From: JBCCFK01 sp965262315
GTDB lineage: Bacteria > Actinomycetota > Acidimicrobiia > Acidimicrobiales > UBA8592
Assembly (NCBI GenBank): GCA_965262315.1
Contig: CBDHFJ010000010.1
Span: 1-13,399 of the forward strand
Direction: 5' to 3'
DNA length: 13,399 nt
The notes beneath the pieces were generated by a model. It was not told the DNA's origin. It searched no databases and worked only from the letters and a program-made list of their open reading frames with translations. Both the position numbers and the translations under genes were made by a program. Below, in pieces: positions 5,061-10,828 of this stretch (positions are counted from its first letter, which is position 1; each line of letters begins with the position of its first letter).

Positions 5061-6725
5061 TCAGATGCCCTCGGCCTCGAAGAAGCGGCCGCCCAGCACG
5101 GTGCCGGCGACCCCGATGTCGGTGAGGCCGTCGGGGTCGACCTGGGTGGGGTCGTCGTCGAGGATCGCGAAGTCGGCCAGCTTGCCGGCCTCGATGCTGC
5201 CCACCAGATGATCGAGGTTGAGCTGGTAGGCGCCGCCGATGGTGGTGGCCGCGAGCGCCTCGACGGCGTTGATCCGTTCGTCGGCGCCGAGGACCTGGCC
5301 GGACGCGGTGGTGCGGGTGACCGCACACCACATGGTGTGCAGGTGACCCATGGGTGTGATGGGCGCATCGGAATGGATCGACAGCGGCACCCCGTTCCGC
5401 AGCGCGGTGGCGCAGGCATCCATGCCGGCGGCGCGCTCGGGCCCGAGCGTGATGTCGCGATGCTGGTCGCCCCAGTAGAAGATGTGGTTGCTGAAGATGT
5501 TGGCGCAGAGCCCCATCGATGCCATCCGCCGGTACTGGGCCGGGGTGGTGGTCTGGCAGTGTTGCACCGTGTGGCGGTGGTCCCAGCGGGGGTGGCGTCG
5601 CAACGCCTCTTCGACCGCATCGAGGAACACCTCGGTGGCCTGGTCGCCGTTGCAGTGGCAATGCACCGTGAGGCCCGCCTGGTGGTACGTGCTGACGATG
5701 TCGGCCATCTGTTCCGGGGCGATCAGCCACAGGCCGTTGCCCGGGTGGCCCTCGGGCGCCGCGTAGTAGTGGGGCCAGCTCAGGCGGGCCGTGAAGCCCT
5801 GGATCGAGCCGTCGAGGATCAGCTTCACGATGCCGAAGTGCATCTTGTCGGTGCTCTCGGACCGGAGGCGCAGGGCGAGCTCGGCCAGCTCCGCCGGGTC
5901 GGCGCCGCCGCCGAACGCATTGCCCACCGCCGCCATGACCCGAACGGGGAAGTCGGGGTCGTTGACCGTCGTCTGCCAGCTCTCGACTGCCGCGGGGTTG
6001 TGCATGGGGGACGTGCCGAGGTCGGTCACCAGGGTGTGGCCGGCGTTGCGAGCCTCTCGGGCGAGGTTCCACTTGGCCTCGGTGCTCCCGAAGCTGCGGC
6101 CCAACGTGCGCCAGGCGGTCGCGGCCAGACTCATGGCGGCCGGCTCTTGGAGCTCGCCGTTGGGCTCGCCGTCGGGGCCGAGCGCGATGCCGGGGGTGGT
6201 CGACGCACTGGTGATCTCAGACAGCCGGAGCAGGGCGGTGTTGGCCGTCGCCAGGTGGCCGCTGGCGTGGTAGACGAAGATCGGGCGGTGCTCGGAGACG
6301 CTGTCCAGGTGGGCGGCCACCAGGCGTTCGCCGGGCAGGTAGATCGGGTCGAGGCCCCAGGCGATGAGCTGCTGCGCCGGGTCGGTGATGGCGGCTTCGG
6401 CCTCCCGGAGTCGCTCGATCACCTGGGCGGTGGACTTGCACCCCGGCCAGATCCTGCCACCGGGGTCGCGTCGATCGAAGTAGCCGACGTAGGTGTACTC
6501 CCACATCCCGCCCGCCATGCCGTGGCTGTGGGCCTCGACGAACCCGGGCGTCAGCACGTGATCCTGAAACCTGGTGTCGATCGTGTGGTCGCCCCAGGAC
6601 GCGAGCTCCTCGACACTGCCGACGCCGAGGATTCGGTCGCCGCGGACCGCGACGGCATCGGCGCTGGGGTGGGCCGCGTTCATGGTCACGATCCGGCGGG
6701 CGGTGTAGATGGTGGTGTCACTCAT
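5061..6725 (-). CDS. amidohydrolase family protein (YtcJ-like, amidohydrolase 3)
   Basis: This 554-residue TIM-barrel metallohydrolase matches the usual length of YtcJ-like enzymes. Visible metal-site motifs are GFVEAHSHG (His66, His68), KLILDGSIQG (301-310), VHCHCNGD (354-361, in place of the common HAIGD-type motif), TVQHCQ (His389) and HSDAPITP (Asp453). The C-terminal IEAGKLADFAILDDDP (511-526) closes the composite beta-sandwich typical of the superfamily. Enzymes of this group hydrolyse amide bonds of varied substrates; the substrate here is unknown. No Shine-Dalgarno is seen before ATG 6725, but TAGTCT lies 9 nt upstream, suggesting a leaderless mRNA. It is the first gene of a two-gene operon with the CobW GTPase. 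Confidence 0.92.
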   Translation of the reverse strand: MSDTTIYTARRIVTMNAAHPSADAVAVRGDRILGVGSVEELASWGDHTIDTRFQDHVLTPGFVEAHSHGMAGGMWEYTYVGYFDRRDPGGRIWPGCKSTAQVIERLREAEAAITDPAQQLIAWGLDPIYLPGERLVAAHLDSVSEHRPIFVYHASGHLATANTALLRLSEITSASTTPGIALGPDGEPNGELQEPAAMSLAATAWRTLGRSFGSTEAKWNLAREARNAGHTLVTDLGTSPMHNPAAVESWQTTVNDPDFPVRVMAAVGNAFGGGADPAELAELALRLRSESTDKMHFGIVKLILDGSIQGFTARLSWPHYYAAPEGHPGNGLWLIAPEQMADIVSTYHQAGLTVHCHCNGDQATEVFLDAVEEALRRHPRWDHRHTVQHCQTTTPAQYRRMASMGLCANIFSNHIFYWGDQHRDITLGPERAAGMDACATALRNGVPLSIHSDAPITPMGHLHTMWCAVTRTTASGQVLGADERINAVEALAATTIGGAYQLNLDHLVGSIEAGKLADFAILDDDPTQVDPDGLTDIGVAGTVLGGRFFEAEGI

Positions 6726-6734
6726 GCGGCGCCG

Positions 6735-6740
6735 AGACTA
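6735..6740 (-). promoter_or_regulatory. putative -10 box TAGTCT for the amidohydrolase-cobW operon
   Basis: On the minus strand TAGTCT is 9 nt before ATG 6725 and no ribosome binding site is visible between them. The arrangement fits a leaderless transcript. Confidence 0.45.
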
Positions 6741-6778
6741 CCCGTGTGTGAGATTTTCCTCGGATTGTGCGTTTCCCT

Positions 6779-6807
6779 TTGGCGCTGGGGTTCGAATCGC
6801 ATACAGT
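6779..6807 (+). promoter_or_regulatory. promoter of the tRNA-Asp/tRNA-Phe operon
   Basis: TTGGCG (6779-6784) and TACAGT (6802-6807) are separated by 17 nt, giving a plausible housekeeping promoter about 100 nt before tRNA-Asp. The expected start site is near 6814. It lies back to back with the amidohydrolase promoter. Confidence 0.5.
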
Positions 6808-6812
6808 GTCGA

Positions 6813-6830
6813 CTCGGCCTTCGGGCCGAG
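6813..6830 (+). other. UUCG-capped hairpin at the 5' end of the tRNA operon leader
   Basis: CTCGGCC-TTCG-GGCCGAG is a perfect 7-bp stem closed by the very stable C(UUCG)G tetraloop. It falls at the predicted start of the tRNA precursor. A second small hairpin, TGCGGA-TGAAG-TCCGCA, follows at 6858-6874. No T-run follows either, so they are not intrinsic terminators; they may protect the precursor end or be incidental. Confidence 0.55.
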
Positions 6831-6905
6831 GCAGTTCGCATGTCGACCACGTCGGGGTGCGGATGAAGTCCGCAGACCGGCATGCGTCGGGATGCGGGGC
6901 ATGAA

Positions 6906-6980
6906 GGTCCCGTGGTGCAGTTTGGAGTGCACGCCGCCCTGTCAAGGCGGAGGTCGCGGGTTCAAATCCCGTCGGGACCG
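6906..6980 (+). tRNA. tRNA-Asp(GUC)
   Basis: Full cloverleaf: acceptor GGTCCCG/CGGGACC, D stem GTGC/GCAC, anticodon stem CCGCC/GGCGG with loop CTGTCAA (anticodon GTC), T stem GCGGG/CCCGT with loop TTCAAAT, and discriminator G as expected for bacterial tRNA-Asp. The 3' CCA is not encoded. It is followed 14 nt later by tRNA-Phe in the same direction, so the two are probably processed from one precursor. Confidence 0.97.
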
Positions 6981-6994
6981 CGGAACAGAGATTT

Positions 6995-7070
6995 GGTCGG
7001 GTAGCTCAGTTGGCAGAGCGTCCGCCTGAAAAGCGGAAGGTCACCGGATCGACGCCGGTCCCGACCACCA
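6995..7070 (+). tRNA. tRNA-Phe(GAA)
   Basis: Full cloverleaf: acceptor GGTCGGG/CCCGACC, D stem GCTC/GAGC, anticodon stem TCCGC/GCGGA with loop CTGAAAA (anticodon GAA), T stem ACCGG/CCGGT, discriminator A, and an encoded CCA. The T loop reads ATCGACG, so position 54 is A instead of the nearly universal T. It is the last gene before a strong terminator. Confidence 0.97.
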
Positions 7071-7077
7071 CCGATGT

Positions 7078-7115
7078 ACGAAAGACCCGACACCAGTCGG
7101 GTCTTTCGTCGTTTT
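7078..7115 (+). terminator. rho-independent terminator of the tRNA operon
   Basis: A perfect 14-bp stem (7078-7091 with 7096-7109) encloses an ACCA loop and is followed by CGTTTT. It lies 8 nt after the tRNA-Phe CCA end. Confidence 0.93.
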
Positions 7116-7159
7116 GGGCGGCTGCAGGGGGGCATTCGCCGAATCTCCGCAGCGCGGGA

Positions 7160-7186
7160 ATAAACGATACGGTACGACTCGTTTAT
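7160..7186. promoter_or_regulatory. TetR-like operator over the promoter of a VOC gene
   Basis: ATAAACGA (7160-7167) and TCGTTTAT (7179-7186) form a perfect 8-bp inverted repeat around an 11-nt centre; over the whole 27 bp, 10 of 13 positions per half match. The centre contains TACGGT (7168-7173), a possible -10. The site ends 6 nt before the VOC start codon. Shape and length suit a TetR-family dimer, but no regulator gene is adjacent. Confidence 0.55.
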
Positions 7187-7192
7187 GGCGGC

Positions 7193-7600
7193 ATGAACCG
7201 CACGAACCTCCTCAGCAATCGCCAGACCCCCGAGCCCGAGACCGAGGCCGATCCCCGGCCTCGCTTCGCCATCGGGCACGTCTCCCTCCCTGCCGGCGAC
7301 GTGGACGCCGTGGCCGACTTCTACGAACGGCTCGGCATGCGCAGCGTCGCCCGGATGAAGGGGATGGCCATCCTCGAGCTACGCGGCGGGACCCACATCG
7401 TCGTCAGCGATCGTGGCCAGCCGGTGGGCCGCCTCGACCTCATGGTCGACGACGTCGACGAGACCCGTGCCCTGATGGCGGAAGCGGGCGCCGACCCGTC
7501 GGAGATCACGAGTGGCGGCGTGCACCGCACGTTCACGGCGACCGATCCCGCCGGCAACGAGCTGGTGGTCAACTCCAGCCACGTCATGGGCCCGGTCTGA
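7193..7600 (+). CDS. small VOC-superfamily protein
   Basis: This 135-residue protein has a short polar N-terminus and one VOC domain: FAIGHVSLPAGDVDAVADFY (25-44), THIVV (67-71), GRLDLMVDDVDETRALMAEAG (79-99) and ATDPAGNELVVNSSH (116-130). His29 and Glu123 occupy usual metal-ligand positions, while the start of module two has LDLMV where many metal enzymes have a His; catalysis or simple ligand binding are both possible. ATG 7193 is chosen because the upstream part of the frame runs through the terminator and tRNA-Phe. There is no good ribosome binding site, so a very short leader is likely, and the operator-like inverted repeat ends just before the start. The patatin-like gene follows 20 nt downstream. 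Confidence 0.85.
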   Translation: MNRTNLLSNRQTPEPETEADPRPRFAIGHVSLPAGDVDAVADFYERLGMRSVARMKGMAILELRGGTHIVVSDRGQPVGRLDLMVDDVDETRALMAEAGADPSEITSGGVHRTFTATDPAGNELVVNSSHVMGPV

Positions 7601-7608
7601 ACCGGTCC

Positions 7609-7614
7609 TACGCT
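7609..7614 (+). promoter_or_regulatory. putative -10 box TACGCT for the patatin-like gene
   Basis: TACGCT lies 6 nt before ATG 7621, in the 20-nt gap after the VOC stop; no ribosome binding site is visible. The same hexamer precedes plsY at 11482. Suggests a leaderless transcript independent of the VOC gene. Confidence 0.4.
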
Positions 7615-7620
7615 GACCCG

Positions 7621-8487
7621 ATGCGTGTCGGACTCGCACTCGGCGCCGGTGGGCCGCTCGGCTGGGCGTTCCATCTCGGCGTGCTCGACGGTTGCCGCGC
7701 CGTGGGCCACGATCCGTCCGCCGTGGACCGGATCGTCGGCACCTCGGCCGGTGCCGCCGTGGCGTCGTCGATGCTCGCCGGCGCCGACACCGAGACCGTG
7801 CTGGCTGCGGTGACCACCGGCCCGACGCCCGAAGAGCGGGAGCGGTTCCAGGAGGCGTTCACCACGCTGCGTCGGCGGCCGTGGCGACTCCTCAAGCCGG
7901 TCGCCCCGGGTGCGTTGACCAAGTGGCGTCCCGAGAAGGGCTTGCGCCCACTGTTCGGGCTCGCACCCAACGGCATCTTTCCCACCTTCTCCCTCCGTCG
8001 CTTTCCCGGTGTGGTGGACCTGGACCCGTGGCCCGACTCGTTGTGGATCACCAGCGTCGACGTCGACACCGGCGACGTGGAGGTCTTCGGTCGCGACCGC
8101 GACGACGTGGCGGTGATCGACGCCATGGAGGCATCCGGCGCGGTGCCGGCGATGTTCGAGCCCAAGGAGATCGACGGGCGCCGCTTCGTCGACGGCGCCG
8201 TCGCCTCGTCCACCCACGCGGACCTGTTGGCCGACGACGGCTGCGACGTGGTCCTGGTGTCGTCGCCGATGACCAGGCCGGGGAACGGGCCCGTCCGTCA
8301 GCGAGCCCGGCGCCAACTGGCGTCCGAGGTGCGGGCGCTCGAGCGCTCCGGTGCTCGAGTGCTGGTGCTCGAACCCGACGAGGCCCTGATGGAGATCGCC
8401 GACGGCTTCCCTCGCTCGAACCCCGACGCCGGCCTCGCCATCGCCGACGCCGCGGCCACCATGGTCGAGCGGGCGTTCACCGACTGA
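7621..8487 (+). CDS. patatin-like phospholipase family protein
   Basis: This 288-residue Ser-Asp acyl hydrolase has all three family signatures: the oxyanion-hole segment ALGAGGPLG (6-14), the nucleophile elbow GTSAG (40-44, Ser42), and the Asp of the dyad in VDGAVASS (190-197, Asp191). MEASGAVPAMFEPKEIDGRRFVDG is the usual lead-in to the DGA motif. There is no signal peptide, so it is likely cytoplasmic; the short single-domain form suggests a lysophospholipase or acyl-ester hydrolase rather than a toxin-type patatin. It starts 20 nt after the VOC gene and ends 22 nt from a convergent gene. Confidence 0.92.
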   Translation: MRVGLALGAGGPLGWAFHLGVLDGCRAVGHDPSAVDRIVGTSAGAAVASSMLAGADTETVLAAVTTGPTPEERERFQEAFTTLRRRPWRLLKPVAPGALTKWRPEKGLRPLFGLAPNGIFPTFSLRRFPGVVDLDPWPDSLWITSVDVDTGDVEVFGRDRDDVAVIDAMEASGAVPAMFEPKEIDGRRFVDGAVASSTHADLLADDGCDVVLVSSPMTRPGNGPVRQRARRQLASEVRALERSGARVLVLEPDEALMEIADGFPRSNPDAGLAIADAAATMVERAFTD

Positions 8488-8509
8488 GCGGCCGACAAGG
8501 CTTCAGCGC

Positions 8510-9285
8510 TCAGGACTCGATGAACCCGGTGATCGGGTCACGCTGGGTCAGGCAGTACTCGAGGCCGGCCGGGTCGGCGAGGGTCGACCACACCCGGCCC
8601 GGGTGCACGAACCGGGAACCGAGGGCCTCGTGGGTGGCCACCAGGTCGGCGGCGTCGGGGCCGGCGGCGATGTCGAGATGCGCTCGGACCTCGGTGCCGG
8701 AGTCGTCGTCACCCAGGCGCTGGAGCAGTAGCCGGATCGGCATCCCGTCGGGTCGATGGAGTGCCCGGAACTCGTGGTGGGAGGCGCCGATCACCGGCCA
8801 CTGCGTCAACGTGGACCAGAACGCGACCTCCGCCTCGAACAGGTGGGCGGGGGCGTCGACGCACACCTGATCGAGGAGCGAGTCGGGAAGGCCCGGCGAG
8901 CGCAGCGGCGTGGGCCGACTGTGCTCGCCGTGGTGGCCGACGACGCAGAACCGCAGGCCGCCCGGTGATCGGAGGAGCACGAGCGTGCCCTGGTCGTCGG
9001 TCTCGACGGCGCCCAGCTCGACGGCGCGGCCCGCGAGTCCACGGACGTCGTCGGTGTGGAGGTCGAGGTGCACACCCGACGATCCGTCGTCGGTGGCCTG
9101 GATGCGTGCGAAGGCGTCACCGTTGGAGGGGAGGAGTGTCGCGAACTGGCCCGTCTCGCCCCGGCGCTCCGACAAGGTGCTCCCGGTGCTCCCCGTGACC
9201 GCGCACCAGAACGCCGCCGTGGCGTCGAACGCCATCGACGGGCACGTCGAGCCGCTGGGAACACAGTGATCCAGCGGACCGTCAT
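8510..9285 (-). CDS. two-domain VOC (glyoxalase-like) protein, 5' end frame-broken
   Basis: The bulk of this gene is intact and encodes two glyoxalase-like VOC domains in tandem. The first runs from AAFWCAVTGSTGSTLSERRG through GVHLDLHTDDVRGLAGRAVE to SPGGLRFCVVGHHGE; the second runs from LLDQVCVDAPAHLFEAEVAF to WSTLADPAGLEYCLTQRDP. The expected family N-terminus is present but split over three frames: MTVRWITVF at 9285-9259, LDVPVDG at 9251-9231, and FDATAAFW from 9229. Removing 7 nt (9252-9258) and 1 nt (9230) would rejoin them. TAGCGT lies 6 nt before ATG 9285, supporting that as the ancestral start. Translation could now start at ATG 9235 (241 residues); the open frame also reaches a GTG at 9316. 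Function beyond small-molecule binding or resistance is unknown. Confidence 0.8.
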
Positions 9286-9291
9286 GCCCGC

Positions 9292-9297
9292 ACGCTA
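9292..9297 (-). promoter_or_regulatory. putative -10 box TAGCGT for the two-domain VOC gene
   Basis: On the minus strand TAGCGT is 6 nt before ATG 9285. It is the same hexamer as at 310-315. It supports 9285, not the GTG at 9316, as the original start of this gene. Confidence 0.4.
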
Positions 9298-9340
9298 CGG
9301 CACCGACACTCCGCACCGCGGCGTTCGAGTTCCGACGCGC

Positions 9341-9387
9341 CGAAGGCTCGCTCCAGGTGGGTTGGGCAGACCTGGTGCGAGCCTTCG
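9341..9387. repeat. long stem-loop: 17 paired positions, one mismatch
   Basis: CGAAGGCTCGC (9341-9351) pairs with GCGAGCCTTCG (9377-9387), then after a T-T mismatch CCAGGT (9353-9358) pairs with ACCTGG (9370-9375), leaving an 11-nt loop GGGTTGGGCAG. It has no T-run on either side in the right place, so it is not an obvious terminator. Confidence 0.85.
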
Positions 9388-9388
9388 A

Positions 9389-9424
9389 TTCATCAGCCGC
9401 TGGTCCATAACAGCGACCGATGAA
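9389..9424. repeat. second stem-loop with symmetric internal loop
   Basis: TTCATC (9389-9394) pairs with GATGAA (9419-9424) and CGCTG (9398-9402) with CAGCG (9411-9415), separated by a 3x3 internal loop; the apical loop is GTCCATAA. It begins one base after the first stem-loop. Confidence 0.65.
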
Positions 9425-9484
9425 GTGCAGTCCAGGCTAGCTGCGGCGAGCCCCTCCCTCCTCGGGATCGCGCCGGAACGCGAA

Positions 9485-9510
9485 GAAGCGCTGCCCGAGA
9501 GCAGCGCTTC
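9485..9510. repeat. third stem-loop, perfect 10-bp stem
   Basis: GAAGCGCTGC (9485-9494) and GCAGCGCTTC (9501-9510) enclose CCGAGA. On the minus strand it lies about 140 nt downstream of the two-TM gene and is followed by TTCGCGTT, so it might terminate that transcript weakly. Confidence 0.75.
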
Positions 9511-9651
9511 CGTGGTACCCCTGGCGGATCACTCGAGACGGCCGCGCTCGCCCGTACTCGTCGCCGCCTACTGCGTCTCGGTCGTTGACGTCACAATGCG
9601 AACCCTCATCTGGCATCCGAGTTGGCCACGTTGGTCGCCTGACCCGTGCGC

Positions 9652-10374
9652 CTAGGGTCTCTCCTGTGTGCCGTTCCAGAAGGCAGGGTTCCACCGGGTC
9701 TTCGTCGCCTCTGCCCGCCAGCCGAAGAACCACCCAGCGAGCTGTTCACGCCCGAAGTCGGACATCGCTGTCCCGTCCGCGGCCTTGAGGGGCAGCTGGC
9801 CGGAGTCGAGCGCATCAAGGATCGCGAAGAACGCCATGTCGACAATGTCGGGGGCAACGGCGCTGACAACCTGCTTCGCGTGGCGCAAGACGGTCCCATC
9901 ACCGTCCGGCGCAGCCATGGCGTCGGTCCATGACTGCCGCAGTGTTCCCGTCCCTGGTGTGCCGTCAATTGAGAGGAGTGTCGCGTCGACGTCTCGAATG
10001 GCGGCGTCCCGTAGCGTGACTAGGGTGCGTCCCAGCGAGGCGAGCGCTTCGCTTTGGTCTTCGGGGAACTCGAATCGCTCAGTGCGTTCCCGTCCCTGGT
10101 GTGCCGTCAATTGAGAGGAGCGGGTGTCCTCGCTTCGTGCGCCCCGGCGTCGCACGGAACGGAATGCTCGCCAGTAGACGGCACAGAGGAAGCCGGTGAC
10201 CAACGAACCTGCCATGAAGCCGAGGCCTGCCCCGATCGCACCCTGACTAGAGGAGAGGACGCCGCAGACGAGCGCCGCCACAGACGCTAGGCCCCAGCGC
10301 ACTGCGAGCCCCGCATCAGGGCTTGACCAGAGGCCCTCGGGTTGAGCCTGTTTGCTGCGTCTATTCACCGTCAC
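9652..10374 (-). CDS. unrecognised protein with two N-terminal membrane helices
   Basis: I do not recognise this 240-residue protein. It has a basic N-terminus (MTVNRRSKQ), two hydrophobic segments at about 22-40 and 46-68 joined by a short SSSQGA turn, then a basic stretch (RSVRRRGAR) and a soluble C-terminal part of about 170 residues ending in an aromatic segment (LAGWFFGWR, RWNPAFWNG). A hairpin of two TM helices with an internal tail is the likely topology. The GTG start at 10374 has GGAGG 9 nt upstream (10384-10388). Codons such as AGA and AAA near the start and a lower GC content set it apart from core genes. A 35-bp sequence occurs twice in the gene, at codons 85-97 and 133-144, in different frames. 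It lies downstream of VapBC on the same strand, 25 bp away. Confidence 0.7.
   Translation of the reverse strand: MTVNRRSKQAQPEGLWSSPDAGLAVRWGLASVAALVCGVLSSSQGAIGAGLGFMAGSLVTGFLCAVYWRAFRSVRRRGARSEDTRSSQLTAHQGRERTERFEFPEDQSEALASLGRTLVTLRDAAIRDVDATLLSIDGTPGTGTLRQSWTDAMAAPDGDGTVLRHAKQVVSAVAPDIVDMAFFAILDALDSGQLPLKAADGTAMSDFGREQLAGWFFGWRAEATKTRWNPAFWNGTQERP
9944..9978 (+). repeat. 35-bp direct repeat, copy 1
   Basis: This 35-bp sequence (starting GTTCCCGTCCCTGG, ending AATTGAGAGGAG) is identical to 10086-10120. In the minus-strand gene it reads LLSIDGTPGTG. The copies are offset by 142 bp, which is not a multiple of three. Confidence 0.95.
10086..10120 (+). repeat. 35-bp direct repeat, copy 2
   Basis: Identical over all 35 bp to 9944-9978 but read in another frame, giving SSQLTAHQGRE in the hydrophilic linker after the membrane helices. 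The flanking bases differ, so the identity ends sharply on both sides. Confidence 0.95.
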
Positions 10375-10399
10375 CTGTGTGAACCTCCATCTCGCGTGG

Positions 10400-10819
10400 T
10401 CAGGTGAGTCCGGGGATGAGGTCGAAGGCGTCGGTGTGAGCGGGGCGCACGATGCGGAAGTCTCGGTGGTCGAGGGTGGCGATGGTGGTGTGGCCGAGTC
10501 GTTCGGCGACGGCGACGAGGGAGGCGTCGGCGGCGTCGAGGCCGATGTCGTTGTAGGTGCTCAACAGCTCTGCGATGCGGGCCCAGTCGGTGGTGGTGAG
10601 ATCAACGATGGTGATGTCGCCGGCCGCAATGGTCTCATAGAGCGCGGTTTCGGTGGCGATGTTGAGTTGGCGGCGGATCAGCCAGCCCGCTTCGGTGATG
10701 ACCGGCGAGGTGGTGGCGAGGGGTCCGGGGTGGGTTTCGATCAGGGCCCGGCACACCTGGTGGTGGCGGTCATCGAGATCCGCGGCGGCGACGAACACGC
10801 CGGTATCAACCAACAACAT
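10400..10819 (-). CDS. VapC-like PIN-domain toxin
   Basis: This 139-residue protein is a PIN-domain ribonuclease of usual VapC length. The acidic active-site residues are visible: Asp5 in LLVDTGVFVA, Glu43 in TEAGW, Asp95/Asp98 in GLDAADAS, and Asp117 in ATLDHRDF. VapC toxins cleave tRNA or rRNA and are neutralised by the upstream VapB-type antitoxin. It starts 9 nt after the antitoxin stop on the same strand, the normal antitoxin-toxin order, so the pair is probably one autoregulated operon. All catalytic acids are present, so the toxin looks intact. Confidence 0.93.
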   Translation of the reverse strand: MLLVDTGVFVAAADLDDRHHQVCRALIETHPGPLATTSPVITEAGWLIRRQLNIATETALYETIAAGDITIVDLTTTDWARIAELLSTYNDIGLDAADASLVAVAERLGHTTIATLDHRDFRIVRPAHTDAFDLIPGLT

Positions 10820-10828
10820 TGGCCCGGG

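Larger units (their letters stand above)
9317..9651. other. 335-bp stretch without a convincing gene
   Basis: Open frames here are short, lack ribosome binding sites and show no recognisable protein. The stretch holds three strong hairpins (listed separately), a perfect TGACGTCA palindrome at 9586-9593, and TGGTACCCC at 9513-9521, which is identical to the strand opposite the 3' end of tRNA-Glu. Base composition is visibly less GC-rich than in the flanking core genes. Confidence 0.6.

Noticed and set aside
5037..6866. A 609-residue plus-strand frame opposite the amidohydrolase
   Set aside because: The minus strand encodes a full-length amidohydrolase with all metal motifs; the opposite frame is a low-complexity shadow running into the tRNA leader.
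6813..6874. Riboswitch or T-box before the tRNA genes
   Set aside because: The two hairpins are small, no ligand-binding core or T-box motif is visible, and the downstream genes are tRNAs without an intrinsic terminator between.
7010..7192. N-terminal extension of the small VOC protein through tRNA-Phe
   Set aside because: This part overlaps tRNA-Phe and its terminator; the protein starts at 7193 after the operator-like repeat.
9341..9387. Integron attC site, suggested by GTTGGGC and the long imperfect palindrome
   Set aside because: GTTGGGC lies in the loop, not at the 3' end of the site, the complementary core is missing, and there is no integron integrase or cassette structure.
9437..9733. 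A 98-residue minus-strand frame after the two-TM gene
   Set aside because: It overlaps the end of the two-TM gene, runs through the third hairpin, lacks a ribosome binding site and resembles no protein.
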